Notes: generated by a model from the sequence alone, not told the origin. Positions 8,565 through 17,829 are shown, numbered from the stretch's first letter. The stretch is DNA of 64,000 nt from an uncultured Oscillospiraceae bacterium (GCA_910589395.1 CAJUTL010000003.1:50166-114165); one strand, 5' to 3'. Made by a program: numbers and translations.

Positions 8565-9935
8565 TTATTCGGCCAATTCCTGCCGCGCTGCCAGCTCTCG
8601 CAAGCCCCGGTCATAGAAGCGATAGCGGACAAACAAGAACGCGGCGGCCAGTACCCAGGCGCTGGGCGAGGCAAAGCATACTACCAGATAGCGGCTCCAA
8701 TCGTTCCAGGAAACCTGAAGCGCGAATATGCAAAGGAACAGGCGAAGTACGAATTCCAACGCTCCGCCCAGAAAGGGGAAAAGCGATTTCCCCAGCCCCT
8801 GCAAAACATTGCGGTAGAGAAACAGCAGGGCGAAGCCGCCGTAGCCCGCCGCCATAAACAGCAGATATACCCTGGCGGCCCGCATGGCCTCCGGGGAGAT
8901 CTCGTTGACAAAAAGCCGGATCAGGGCCGGGCCCGCCGCAAGGTTCAGCAGGGCGGAAAAACCGGCGCAGAGCAGCGTCATTAAAAACGCGGAGCGTACT
9001 CCGCTGCGGATCCTCCGATAGTTTTTTGCGCCCAGGTTTTGTGCGCAGTAGGTGGCCATTGCGGTGCCCAGGGTTTGAAAGCTCTGCACCATCAGGTTTT
9101 CCACTTTGTTGGCCGCGGCATAGGCGCTTACGGTCTCTGCGCCGAAATCGTTGACGGTGCGCTGCAAAATAACGGCACCCACCGCTGTTACGGAAAATTG
9201 GAACGCCATGGGGAATCCGATCCCGAACATATCCAAGGTCATATCTTTATTTATCTTCAAATCTTTCCTTGAAATGTGAAGAATGGGAAATTTTTTTAGG
9301 ATATAGATCACACACAGCAGTCCCGCCATTCCTTGGGAAAGCACAGTGGCAAAGGCTGCGCCCTGTACGCCCATATGTAAAATCGCAATGAAGAAAAAGT
9401 CTATTCCGGCGTTTATAATGCTGGCAAAAATCAAAAAATAAAGGGGCGTTTTGCTGTCTCCGACGGCCCGCAGGATCCCGGAGGCCATATTGTAAAGAAT
9501 GGTGCAGGGAATTCCCAGAAAAATCAGGAAAATGTAATGGTAGGCGTCGTCAAACAGGGTATCCGGGGTTTGCATCAGGTGCAGCAGCCCACGGGCTCCC
9601 GACGCGGCCAAGGCCGTAACAATGACGGAAATAACCGTGCACCAGGTCACCGCCAAACCTACGTAGTGCCGCATTTTATCATAATCCTTTGCGCCGAAGC
9701 AGCGCGCCACAGGTACCGCAAACCCTGCCGTCAGTCCATTACAGAACCCCAGAACCAGAAAGCTCAAGGCTCCGGTAGAGCCTACCGCGCCCAGGGCGTG
9801 AAAGCCCAGGGTATTTCCCACAATAACGGTATCGACCAGATTGTACAGCTGCTGAAAAATGTTGCCGATCAGCACCGGAACAGAAAACAGCGCGATCACC
9901 TTCCATGGGGTTCCTTTTGTCAGATCCTTTGTCAT
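8565..9935 (-). CDS. MATE family efflux transporter (456 aa)
   Basis: Twelve-helix cation/drug exporter of the MATE family. Typical N-terminus DLTKGTPWKVIALFSVPVLI with the first helix, and the duplicated six-helix halves (second half starting near DMTLDMFGIGFPMAFQ). Start at 9935 is chosen for the GAGGAGGG site just upstream. It lies between the sugar operon and the divergent YesMN pair, transcribed toward the sugar operon, whose promoter lies beyond its 3' end. It might export the aglycone or a toxic product, but that is only suggested by position. Confidence 0.92.
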   Translation of the reverse strand: MTKDLTKGTPWKVIALFSVPVLIGNIFQQLYNLVDTVIVGNTLGFHALGAVGSTGALSFLVLGFCNGLTAGFAVPVARCFGAKDYDKMRHYVGLAVTWCTVISVIVTALAASGARGLLHLMQTPDTLFDDAYHYIFLIFLGIPCTILYNMASGILRAVGDSKTPLYFLIFASIINAGIDFFFIAILHMGVQGAAFATVLSQGMAGLLCVIYILKKFPILHISRKDLKINKDMTLDMFGIGFPMAFQFSVTAVGAVILQRTVNDFGAETVSAYAAANKVENLMVQSFQTLGTAMATYCAQNLGAKNYRRIRSGVRSAFLMTLLCAGFSALLNLAAGPALIRLFVNEISPEAMRAARVYLLFMAAGYGGFALLFLYRNVLQGLGKSLFPFLGGALEFVLRLFLCIFALQVSWNDWSRYLVVCFASPSAWVLAAAFLFVRYRFYDRGLRELAARQELAE

Positions 9936-10010
9936 GACGATCCCTCCTCTTTTTTCTATCAGTTTTATTGTACCTGTCAAATTTTCCTTCCATCTACTAC
10001 TTTTGCGAGA

Positions 10011-10030
10011 TTAGTTTGTCGTTTTTCCGA
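10011..10030. promoter_or_regulatory. Candidate regulator site (TTAGTTTG + TCGTTTTTCCGA)
   Basis: Second copy of the motif found at 8537-8556. It sits 7 bp upstream of the -35 of the sensor kinase gene and about 30 bp upstream of a TTGACA (minus strand, 9975-9980) that could serve the MATE gene. Fits auto-regulation by the YesN-like protein. Confidence 0.42.
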
Positions 10031-10037
10031 TATTTCC

Positions 10038-10066
10038 TTGCACTTTTCCACTTCAAATTGTACAAT
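10038..10066 (+). promoter_or_regulatory. Predicted promoter of the YesM/YesN-like pair
   Basis: TTGCAC (10038-10043), 17-bp spacer, TACAAT (10061-10066), 29 bp before the ATG at 10096. Confidence 0.6.
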
Positions 10067-10095
10067 TATTGTAAAGCTTGTCAGGAAGTGAATGT

Positions 10096-11829
10096 ATGAA
10101 AAAAGCACATTCTATAAAATATTGGTTTACAATTTTTTTGACCATTTACAGCATTTTCAGCATCGCAATAGCACTGCTTGTTTCGAAACATACGCTGAAC
10201 CGTCTTTCAGAGGATGCGGCTCAGCAGCGCTATGAGCTGCTGGAGCTTTACCTGGAACAGACGGATATCACCCTGCGCAACGCGTACTATTCCCTGATCG
10301 ACCTCAGCTTAAACAATAAAGACCTGGTGGCGCTGCGTGTGGAAGAAAATGTCTCGGAAAACGCCCTCAAAAGAAGCGCTTTACAGAGGACCTTGCAGTC
10401 TCTTACCAGCAGCCATACCGAGATTACCGGGTACTTTCTTTATGTTGCTTCCGATACTTTTGGGAACGAGTATTTTGCGTTTTCCTCCAACGGAACGCAG
10501 GAGCAGATCGACAATGTTTCCCGCAATACGTTTTATAGTCTTGTAAAGGAACTGGTAGCTTCGCCAGACCTGCAAAAGAACCGCTGGTTTGTGCAATCCA
10601 TCAACGGGCAGAATTACCTTGTGTGTATTGCCTGCTCCAATAACTCCTATACCGGATGCTATGTCAATATGAATTCCCTGATCCGCCATCTGGATAAGCT
10701 GGAAACCCAGCGCGGCTATTCCTTTTTTACCGATTCCTCCGGCAATATCCTTACACAGTCACATCTGGAAACCGAACGGATCACCCTGAATCCGAAAGGC
10801 ACCTTTTATCAGACCGAAACATTGGGGGGAGAAAAATACATTTCTATCAACGCCTTTTCCTCAGCCTCGGATATCTGCCTTGTGGCGCTGATTGCCAGCC
10901 GTGATATTTTTGCCAGCTTTTCGCCATTTTTTCTTACGCTGCTGGTTGCCCTGGCCGCAACTGTTCTTTTACTTCCTGTAACGCTGGTTTTACTGTGGTC
11001 TGTGTTTAACCGGTCGCTATCCAATTTGCTGCTGGTAATTGAACGGATCAAGGCCGGTAATTCTGCCGCCCGCACCTCTATCGATACCTCTATTTCGGAA
11101 ATGGCCACAGTCAATCAGTCCTTCAATGAAATGATGGACGAGATAGAGGCTTTGAAAATTTCCGTCTATGAGCAGCAGCTGAAAGAGCGCCAGACTTATT
11201 TGGATTATCTGCAAATTCAGATCCGCCCCCATTTCTTTTTGAACTGCCTGAACCTGATCTACAGCCTGGCGGAGCTGAAGCAGTATGAGAATGTAAAAAA
11301 GCTTTCTCTGGGCCTGGTGCGGTATTTCCGATATTTGTTCCACCGTTCCGCTTCTCTTGTTACCGTAAGGAAAGAGCTGGATCATGTTCAGGACTATATC
11401 AATATCCAGCAATTTCGTTTCCCAAATGGGATCCAATACGAGGAGGAAGTGGAGGAAGAACTGGAGAACGCGCTGATCCCGCCAATTTCTATTCAGACCT
11501 TTGTGGAAAACTCCGTGAAATATGGGCGCAACGGAAAAGATCTGACGATGATCCGCATCAAGGTCGAGCGGCATGGAGAAAAAATGCGGGTCAGTGTTCG
11601 AGACAGTGGAAAAGGGTTTCCGCCGGATGTTCTGGTTTCCCTGAATTCCGGAAAACGCTTTAACGAAGACGAGACCCACCGCATCGGGATCACTAATGTT
11701 ACAGAACGTATTTCCCTTTTTTACGGGGAAGAGGGGTATGCCAGGTTTTACAATAATTGCGGCAGTGTGTCTGAATTTACGATCCCGCTTTCGTTTGAAG
11801 CGAAGCAGGAAGGGGAGGGTGATTTATGA
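10096..11829 (+). CDS. YesM/LytS-type sensor histidine kinase (577 aa)
   Basis: Membrane sensor kinase. First TM near residues 12-32, an extracellular Cache-like region to about 265, second TM about 275-300, a HAMP linker, then the His_kinase domain with the phospho-acceptor in RPHFFLNCLN (H379), N-box IQTFVENSVKYG and G-box VRDSGKGFPP. ATG at 10096 follows AGGAAGTG. The stop overlaps the start of the response regulator (ATGA). Such pairs control neighbouring LplB/YtcP-type sugar operons; here the adjacent minus-strand operon and the gene itself share a motif upstream. The extracellular ligand is probably the sugar or glycoside carried by the binding protein. Confidence 0.93.
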   Translation: MKKAHSIKYWFTIFLTIYSIFSIAIALLVSKHTLNRLSEDAAQQRYELLELYLEQTDITLRNAYYSLIDLSLNNKDLVALRVEENVSENALKRSALQRTLQSLTSSHTEITGYFLYVASDTFGNEYFAFSSNGTQEQIDNVSRNTFYSLVKELVASPDLQKNRWFVQSINGQNYLVCIACSNNSYTGCYVNMNSLIRHLDKLETQRGYSFFTDSSGNILTQSHLETERITLNPKGTFYQTETLGGEKYISINAFSSASDICLVALIASRDIFASFSPFFLTLLVALAATVLLLPVTLVLLWSVFNRSLSNLLLVIERIKAGNSAARTSIDTSISEMATVNQSFNEMMDEIEALKISVYEQQLKERQTYLDYLQIQIRPHFFLNCLNLIYSLAELKQYENVKKLSLGLVRYFRYLFHRSASLVTVRKELDHVQDYINIQQFRFPNGIQYEEEVEEELENALIPPISIQTFVENSVKYGRNGKDLTMIRIKVERHGEKMRVSVRDSGKGFPPDVLVSLNSGKRFNEDETHRIGITNVTERISLFYGEEGYARFYNNCGSVSEFTIPLSFEAKQEGEGDL

Positions 11830-12617
11830 AAGCCGGTTACAAGGTAATGATCGTCGATGATGAGCCGATTGCGGTAGAAGCCCTGAAAAGCGGTGTGGAT
11901 TGGGCTTCCATGCAGGTCACGACTGTTCTTTCTGCCCATAACACCATTGATGCCCAGAAGCTGCTTTCCCGGCAAGAGGTAGATATTGTTCTGTGCGATA
12001 TTGAAATGCCGGGAGCCAGCGGGTTGGAGCTGGTCAAATTTATCAGTGAAACCTATCCTGCGACGGTCTGCATTTTCCTTACCTGTTATTCGGAGTTTTC
12101 CTATGCGAAGCAGGCGGTTTCACTGGGGGTATTTGACTATTTGCTCAAGCCGGTGGATTATGAGGAGCTTACAGCCATTTTAAGGCGTGCTATCTTTCAC
12201 CGGAAGGAATTGATCTCCAGAGAAAAGGCAAGCGCTGTGCTTTCGGATATTTCTCACCGTGTCGCGGAAGAAGAACCCACTGAGGCGGCGCTGCTGGAAA
12301 CCATTGAAATGGCTAAGGCGTTTATTCTGGATCATATCAGCGATGAAACGCTGAATTGCCAAACCGTGGCCCAGCATGTTTACCTGAACAGCGATTATCT
12401 TTCCAAGGTTTTTAAGGCAAAGCTCAATATTTCTCTCAAAAGCTATATTATCAAAGTGCGCATGTCACTGGCCTGCCAGCTCCTTACCGACACCGAGCTT
12501 TCCGTCAGTAAAATTGCCATGTCCTGTGGATATACTCACATGGCCCACTTCTCCAAAATGTTTAAGCAGGAAACGGGGCAGACGCCTTATGAATACCGCA
12601 CAAATTTCAAATGCTGA
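11826..12617 (+). CDS. YesN-type response regulator, REC plus AraC HTH (263 aa)
   Basis: Receiver domain 1-120 with acidic D11-D12, phospho-acceptor D58 in LCDIEMPG and K108 in LLKPVDY; AraC-type double helix-turn-helix in the last 100 residues (MSCGYTHMAHFSKMFKQETG signature). Shorter than many YesN proteins because the linker between the two domains is only about 40 residues. Translationally coupled to the kinase. Predicted to activate the sugar operon at 61-8433 and perhaps 12708-13979. Confidence 0.93.
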   Translation: MKAGYKVMIVDDEPIAVEALKSGVDWASMQVTTVLSAHNTIDAQKLLSRQEVDIVLCDIEMPGASGLELVKFISETYPATVCIFLTCYSEFSYAKQAVSLGVFDYLLKPVDYEELTAILRRAIFHRKELISREKASAVLSDISHRVAEEEPTEAALLETIEMAKAFILDHISDETLNCQTVAQHVYLNSDYLSKVFKAKLNISLKSYIIKVRMSLACQLLTDTELSVSKIAMSCGYTHMAHFSKMFKQETGQTPYEYRTNFKC

Positions 12618-12634
12618 CGAAGCAGCCGCTCCTA

Positions 12635-12684
12635 TACAGAAAAGAGTGGGAAAGGGCTTCTGCCCTTTCCCACTCTTTTCTGTA
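12635..12684. terminator. Strong bidirectional terminator
   Basis: Perfect 23-bp inverted repeat (12635-12657 and 12662-12684) with a TTCT loop, with A- and T-rich arm ends on both strands. It separates the convergent response regulator and oxidoreductase genes. Confidence 0.85.
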
Positions 12685-12707
12685 GGACCTATTTAGGAGA
12701 AGATCGA

Positions 12708-13979
12708 TCAAAAAGTGATATCGTAAGTTACCAGCTTGCCATTGATTTCCTGTTGGGAAAGATACAGCGAGGGGGAAAGCTCCTCGATTTCCGCGGCAGT
12801 TACCTCTCTGCCCAGCTCTTCCGAAAGGAAGATCCCATCGGTGAATTTCAGCATATCCATGGCAATGGAAGGGGTATCGTACCGGGTGTTGTCATCCAGA
12901 ATCCCCAGCCAGTAGGCCAGCCACATGCTCTGGTTGTCATTGTACAGCAGATTTTTGGGATCAAGTCTGGTTTCGGTTACGCCGTTGCTGTCACAGTTTA
13001 GATCAATGGAAACGTCGCGGCCGTTTAGTTCGCCGTAATAGCGCAGCTCCGGCTCTCCCCGCAAAGGCGCCTGCCCGGGCTTGCGGGCCCATCGCCCGCC
13101 GCTGGTGTCCGTATCGATCAGGTCAAAGCCGCCCTTGGAGCCCAAAATAAAGGTTTTGTTGTAATCCTGCGTGTTGGCCGCCGTGGTGGAAAGATAATGA
13201 AAACCGATCCCGTTTTCAAATTTGGCAAAACCATCGGCGATATCTTCTACGCCGAAGCCTAACGGATTTTCCACCAGGCGGGGGTCTACCGGAACCCCGT
13301 TTCTCGCGAAGCCGTTTACGCTTTTCAGACGTGGCTGCCCCAAAATGAAGAGGATCTGGCTGATCAGGTACACACCGATATCAATGGATTTCCCATGTCC
13401 CGCGATTTCCCTGGTATAGAAATCCGTGGTCAGAGGAGAAGAGGCCCACCCGGGCCGCCAATCCAGCCCGGGCCGCCAGCGGTGGGAAACGCTCTCTAGG
13501 TTTACATAATATATATCACCCAAATCTCCATTCCGCACCATGTCCCGTGCCAGCCGGCTTTGGGGAGTCATGATGGAACTGAGCTGCACGTGCAGCTTTC
13601 TTCCCAGCTTTTTCGCGCAGTCGCTAATCAGCTTCGCGTCGTGGAAGCTTGCCGCCATGGGCTTTTCCACATAGCAGTCGTAGCCTGCCTTCAGGCATGT
13701 GATGGTTACCGGTGTGTGGTAGTTGTTGTGTACGTTGATATCGATTACATCGATATCGTCCCGCTTCAGCATGCTCCGAAAATCCAGATACAGATCTTCC
13801 TCCGAAAAGCCGTACTGCTGACCCCAGGCGCGCAGCTTTTTGTCGTCTATTTCGGCAACGGCCACCACCTTGGCGGTAAAGCCCAGCTTCTCCGCGTTTT
13901 TCTGAATATTTTCATAGATCGTCATGTGGCGGTGGGAAATTACCCCGGCGCCGATCATCGCTACCCGCACTTCCCGCAT
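12708..13979 (-). CDS. Gfo/Idh/MocA family oxidoreductase (423 aa)
   Basis: Third full-length member in the window. Rossmann motif VAMIGAGVIS (6-15), E105-K106-P107, and IDIGVYLISQ in the catalytic C-terminal domain. A CAGGAGGGG site precedes the ATG. Monocistronic between a strong terminator and its own promoter (-10 at 14038-14043). A loose copy of the motif found before the CGD-like operon lies upstream at the same distance from the -35, so it may belong to the same regulon despite its separate location. Confidence 0.9.
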   Translation of the reverse strand: MREVRVAMIGAGVISHRHMTIYENIQKNAEKLGFTAKVVAVAEIDDKKLRAWGQQYGFSEEDLYLDFRSMLKRDDIDVIDINVHNNYHTPVTITCLKAGYDCYVEKPMAASFHDAKLISDCAKKLGRKLHVQLSSIMTPQSRLARDMVRNGDLGDIYYVNLESVSHRWRPGLDWRPGWASSPLTTDFYTREIAGHGKSIDIGVYLISQILFILGQPRLKSVNGFARNGVPVDPRLVENPLGFGVEDIADGFAKFENGIGFHYLSTTAANTQDYNKTFILGSKGGFDLIDTDTSGGRWARKPGQAPLRGEPELRYYGELNGRDVSIDLNCDSNGVTETRLDPKNLLYNDNQSMWLAYWLGILDDNTRYDTPSIAMDMLKFTDGIFLSEELGREVTAAEIEELSPSLYLSQQEINGKLVTYDITF

Positions 13980-14037
13980 CGTAAAACCCCTCCTGTAATA
14001 ATGCAGTGTTTCGCTTCACCTGGAAGCTTCTGCTATT

Positions 14038-14066
14038 ATCTTACCAAGGGGCAGAGCGGGAAACAA
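14038..14066 (-). promoter_or_regulatory. Predicted promoter of the 12708-13979 oxidoreductase gene
   Basis: Minus strand: -35 TTGTTT (14061-14066), 17-bp spacer, -10 TAAGAT (14038-14043). The sequence GCGCTTTTCCGT at 14089-14100 lies 22 bp upstream of the -35, the same gap as in the 8494-8556 region. Confidence 0.45.
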
Positions 14067-14088
14067 TCAGAAACCCGAAAAGAAAATA

Positions 14089-14100
14089 GCGCTTTTCCGT
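14089..14100. promoter_or_regulatory. Weak third copy of the TCGCTTTTCCGA motif
   Basis: GCGCTTTTCCGT matches the 8545-8556 12-mer at 10 of 12 positions and has the same orientation and distance relative to its promoter. The adjacent CAAACTAA half is poorly kept. Confidence 0.3.
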
Positions 14101-14209
14101 TTTTCTTTTTTTCACCGGACTGCAAAATACTTGCTTAAGATAAGGCAGCACCGCACAATTTATGGCTGCCGCTTAGAATTACGTGGCGTTGTTTTACCAT
14201 AAAACAGGA

Positions 14210-16552
14210 TTATTCAACAGCTTCCGCTGCTTTTCCAGATTGGGCGGTTCTGTAGCCTTTCCGGTAAGCGGTAGGAGTGACGCCGAAATGCTTTTTGAAG
14301 AGGGAATAGAAATAGTTGGTGTTGAGTACACCCACCTTTTCGCTGATCTGGTTGATTGGCAGGTTGGTGGTTTTCAGCAGCTTGGCCGCCGCTTCTGTGC
14401 GCACACGGCTCAAATAGTCGGTAAAGGAAAGGTCGGTGGCCGCGGTGAAAATTTTTCCGAGATAGGCCGGCGACAGGGCGATCCGTTCCGCCAGCATGCC
14501 CAGGGAAAGCTCCGGGTCGGAGTAGTTTTGTTCCATGTATCGCTTGGCGTCCAGGGCGGCGTCCAGATTGCTGCTTTTCCGTTTGAGCAGGAATTCCCGA
14601 TGGAGATCGTTGAGAAAGGCAGAGAAGATCCGGCGAAGGTCGCTGACGTTCTGGCAGGAATCTATTTTTGCAAAATATTCCGTCAGCTGCGAAAACGCAG
14701 CGGCGTCCTTCTCAAACAGCAGGGCGAAGCTGTCCAGCACAGACATGAGGACATGGCGGAAATACAGCTTGGCGGAATGAAAGGAAACGTCCTGCATGGC
14801 GCTGAGAGCCAGGTCAAATTCCGTGGTGCAGGCCGCAAGGTCGCCGCTGCGGACATATTCGGTCAATCTATGGTGAATCTTATTGTAATATTGCTCGTTG
14901 CTGATGGTCTCACGGGTCTCGCTTGCGGAAAATACCCGGCCGTGCTGGTGAGGGGTATGGGAATTCAGGGCAAGCCTGGCCTGCTCGTAGGCGATATTGA
15001 TATTCTGCCAGGAATCCACCACATCGCCGATACAGATGGTGGTGTTGAACTGGAATTCCCGAAGCATGGTACTGACGATCGTATTCAGGCCTGTGCGCAG
15101 CTGCTCACTGAGAACCGGGGTATCCAGGCTAAGCAGCAGCGCGAAGTGGTTTCCTCCCAGCCGAAGAAACTCGCTTTTCCGCGCGGGACTTGTCAGCTCC
15201 CGTGAAATATTTTCAAGGGCGTAATAACAGATGAAAAATTCCGTTTCCTGAGGCGCTTCCGGGCCTTCGCTTTGCGGAACGCATTCCATCACAAGAATGG
15301 AATAAAAGGGCGCGTGCAGATTGATTTTCAAAGAATCGTAAACAGAAAGAGCGGACAATACCTTCTCCGACTCTCCCAGGAGAAGATACTGAAGATAGAC
15401 GTTTTTGGATTCCTGATAAGAAGTGATAAGCCCCTGCTCCAGATGATCGGCCTTGGAATACATTTTGGAAAAGGCTTCGCTGAGAAGCTCCAGCTCATTT
15501 CCCTTCTTTTTTTGCGGCTTTCCACTGTCCACATAGTTTTCGTACAGAGTTCGGATCGGGCGGTAAAGGGAGGCGCTCAGCTTTTTGGAGAGAAAATAGC
15601 CGAACAGCAATGTGAATGCGGTAAACGTAACGGTAAGGAAGATCAAGCTGTCTAGACCTGTCAAGGCGGTGGAATAGGGCAGAATGTTATAGATCGTCCA
15701 CCCGGCTTTTTTCGCTTTCGCATAAGAAACAAAGCATTTTTCTCCTTCCCAGGAAAGAGAAAGAGAACCGGAAAGCTGAGCGGGCTCCGCGGGGACGGCC
15801 GACAGGGCCTCAGATAAATGTTTGGAAGGGTTCAGCGCGGTGGAAAAGGAGCTGCTTCGTTTGTTGGCTATCAGCTCTGAAATGATCCCGTTTTGGTGAT
15901 CCAAAAGAATGATCCATTGTTTTTCTTCTGCCCTGCGAATATCGGAGATCGATTTATCAAAGAAGCTGCAATTCACATCGATGATGACCAGATCGGAGGA
16001 ATCTCCTGTTTTCAGGCTGATGGGGAACACAAAAGTATAGACGAGCTTGGTTTTTGATTCCTGAACGTTATAAGATTCTCCCACCCTTCTGAGGTAACAG
16101 ACGTAGGCCTGTGTTCCCAGCCGCTGATAGCATTCCTCAAGCTTCAGTTCTTCCCCGTATCCCGCATAGGAAGAGGAAACAAAGCGGTTGCTGGAGTGAT
16201 TGTATAAGGTGATGTACCTTAAAAAAGGATTGGCCACACGAAATACCTTGAGCTTTTGCCCCACATTGGCCTCCTGAGACCTGTCCATTCGTGAGCCCAG
16301 CAGAAAAACGGCGGTGTCGGTATCGGTTTGGATCTGGTGAAGCACGGCTTCCATGGATTCAAAAAGAATATCGGTAGAGGTACATACCTGGTTTAGCTGT
16401 GCTTCGGAAAATTCTGCCGTGCGGCTGATCTGCATATTGCCGTATCCGATCAAAAGCGATACGGTAAGCACAATATCAACGATGATCACCACAGCAAGAA
16501 AGGTCCACAGATATTTTTTGCTCAGTTCCATATTTTTCCAACTGATAGGCAT
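14210..16552 (-). CDS. YesS-type membrane-bound AraC family regulator (780 aa)
   Basis: One-component sensor-regulator. TM helix near 14-36, an extracellular Cache-like sensor to about 265, second TM about 275-300 (DSLIFLTVTFTAFTLLFGYF), a cytosolic GGDEF-like/AraC-associated middle region, and a C-terminal AraC HTH (SLGMLAERIALSPAYLGKIF ... NYFYSLFKKHFGVTPTAYRK). Start at 16552 is placed by GGGAGAGGGAG. Divergent from the sugar operon at 16885, with paired direct repeats between. Known relatives (B. subtilis YesS) control adjacent pectin or glycan operons. Ligand unknown. Confidence 0.9.
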   Translation of the reverse strand: MPISWKNMELSKKYLWTFLAVVIIVDIVLTVSLLIGYGNMQISRTAEFSEAQLNQVCTSTDILFESMEAVLHQIQTDTDTAVFLLGSRMDRSQEANVGQKLKVFRVANPFLRYITLYNHSSNRFVSSSYAGYGEELKLEECYQRLGTQAYVCYLRRVGESYNVQESKTKLVYTFVFPISLKTGDSSDLVIIDVNCSFFDKSISDIRRAEEKQWIILLDHQNGIISELIANKRSSSFSTALNPSKHLSEALSAVPAEPAQLSGSLSLSWEGEKCFVSYAKAKKAGWTIYNILPYSTALTGLDSLIFLTVTFTAFTLLFGYFLSKKLSASLYRPIRTLYENYVDSGKPQKKKGNELELLSEAFSKMYSKADHLEQGLITSYQESKNVYLQYLLLGESEKVLSALSVYDSLKINLHAPFYSILVMECVPQSEGPEAPQETEFFICYYALENISRELTSPARKSEFLRLGGNHFALLLSLDTPVLSEQLRTGLNTIVSTMLREFQFNTTICIGDVVDSWQNINIAYEQARLALNSHTPHQHGRVFSASETRETISNEQYYNKIHHRLTEYVRSGDLAACTTEFDLALSAMQDVSFHSAKLYFRHVLMSVLDSFALLFEKDAAAFSQLTEYFAKIDSCQNVSDLRRIFSAFLNDLHREFLLKRKSSNLDAALDAKRYMEQNYSDPELSLGMLAERIALSPAYLGKIFTAATDLSFTDYLSRVRTEAAAKLLKTTNLPINQISEKVGVLNTNYFYSLFKKHFGVTPTAYRKGYRTAQSGKAAEAVE

Positions 16553-16595
16553 AAAACTCCCTCTCCCTTCAAAAACTTTCCAATTTCTTAAAATA

Positions 16596-16624
16596 AGTGT
16601 ACTGAATACATACGAAAAATGCAA
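16596..16624 (-). promoter_or_regulatory. Predicted promoter of the YesS-like regulator gene
   Basis: Minus strand: -35 TTGCAT (16619-16624), 17-bp spacer, -10 TACACT (16596-16601), 43 bp before the start codon. The 332-bp divergent gap also holds an AT-rich dyad at about 16686-16738. Confidence 0.6.
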
Positions 16625-16778
16625 GAACCTCTGCTGTGCCTTTATGAGTCGCGGCAGAAAAATCGAAAAATATGAAGAGACTCGAAAAAATTAGAGAAAG
16701 GAAGCTTTCTCCACAAAATCCATATTTTTCTAATTTTTGGAGAGATGCGAAAAAAGGGCAGTTTACAAACCCCTGTCG

Positions 16779-16817
16779 GAAACGATAACATAATTTCCAG
16801 AAACCATAACATAATTT
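16779..16817 (+). promoter_or_regulatory. Two direct repeats, 21-bp period: candidate AraC-type operator
   Basis: GAAACGATAACATAATTT (16779-16796) and GAAACCATAACATAATTT (16800-16817) match at 17 of 18 positions and are exactly 21 bp apart, two helical turns. AraC-family proteins typically bind such tandem half-sites. No convincing -10/-35 pair follows, which suits activator-dependent transcription of the operon starting at 16885. An imperfect palindrome TGGCAAACGGTTTCCA (16823-16838) follows and could be a LacI/CcpA-type site. Confidence 0.6.
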
Positions 16818-16884
16818 TGTTTTGGCAAACGGTTTCCACTTTTCACGCGGAGCGTGGAACCACAGGAAAGGATGATGAAGCCTT

Positions 16885-17829
16885 ATGAAAAAGGGGACGG
16901 CGAAGGAGCCCCGGCACAGGGTCAACCCAGTCCGGGAGCTTTGGAGAAACAAGTTTCTTTACTTACTGGCGCTTCCGGCGGTGCTGTATACCTTTGTATA
17001 TTCGTATCTGGCGCTGCCCTATATTGCCATCGCCTTTGAAAAATTCAACTATAAAACCGGAATTTTCAGTGAATTTGTAGGGTTGCGCAATTTCGAGTAC
17101 TTTTTTAAATCCAGTTGGGCCGTCATGATCACGCGGAATACGCTGGTCATCAATATTTTGTTCCTTCTGGTGGGCACTGTTTGCGCCGTGGGGCTTGCCA
17201 TTATCCTGAACGAGGTTCGGGGGAAAGGCTTTTTGAAGGCGGCCCAGTCTTCTATGCTGTTTCCCTATTTTATCTCCTGGGTCATTGTCAGCTATATGCT
17301 GCAGGGAATTTTGGGTACGGAGAGCGGTTTGATCAATAATCTGATCGCCGCGGCCGGAGGGGAACGGATCAATTTCTATTCCATGCCCTCTTATTGGTAT
17401 CCGATCTTGTTGATTCTGAATGTTTGGAAAACCACGGGCTACAACGCGATCATCTATTTAGCGGCCATTACGGGCATTGACGAGGGCTTGTACGAGGCAG
17501 CTTATATTGACGGCGCCACCCGCTGGAAGCGGATCCGTTATATCACTCTTCCGCTTCTGGCCCCCACGATCTGCATTTTAACGTTGATGTCCATCGGGCG
17601 GATCTTCTATGGAGATTTCGGCATGATGTACGCGATCATTAGGGACAACAGCGCCTTGATGCCTATTGCGGAGGTCATTGACACTTACGTCTATCGAACC
17701 TTCAAGAACACGGGCGATCCCAGCCTTTCCATGGCGGTGGGTCTGTACCAGTCCATTGTGGGCTTCATTCTGGTGTTTACTTCAAACTGGATCGTTCGCA
17801 GAAAATTCCCGGAAGGGGCGCTGTTCTGA
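16885..17829 (+). CDS. Sugar ABC transporter permease, LplB/YteP type (314 aa)
   Basis: First gene of the second sugar operon. About six membrane segments; EAA-type loop EAAYIDGATRWKRIRYITLP. N-terminal 25 residues are basic and cytosolic. The spacing to the AGGAAAGGA site (about 13 nt) is long for the ATG at 16885, and an out-of-frame ATGATG sits between them, so expression may be tuned down or the start slightly different. Followed by its partner permease after 31 bp. Confidence 0.93.
   Translation: MKKGTAKEPRHRVNPVRELWRNKFLYLLALPAVLYTFVYSYLALPYIAIAFEKFNYKTGIFSEFVGLRNFEYFFKSSWAVMITRNTLVINILFLLVGTVCAVGLAIILNEVRGKGFLKAAQSSMLFPYFISWVIVSYMLQGILGTESGLINNLIAAAGGERINFYSMPSYWYPILLILNVWKTTGYNAIIYLAAITGIDEGLYEAAYIDGATRWKRIRYITLPLLAPTICILTLMSIGRIFYGDFGMMYAIIRDNSALMPIAEVIDTYVYRTFKNTGDPSLSMAVGLYQSIVGFILVFTSNWIVRRKFPEGALF

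Noticed and set aside
16823..16838. Canonical CcpA cre site
   Set aside because: TGGCAAACGGTTTCCA is palindrome-like, but its central CG is displaced relative to the cre consensus, so it is only noted as a possible LacI-type site.
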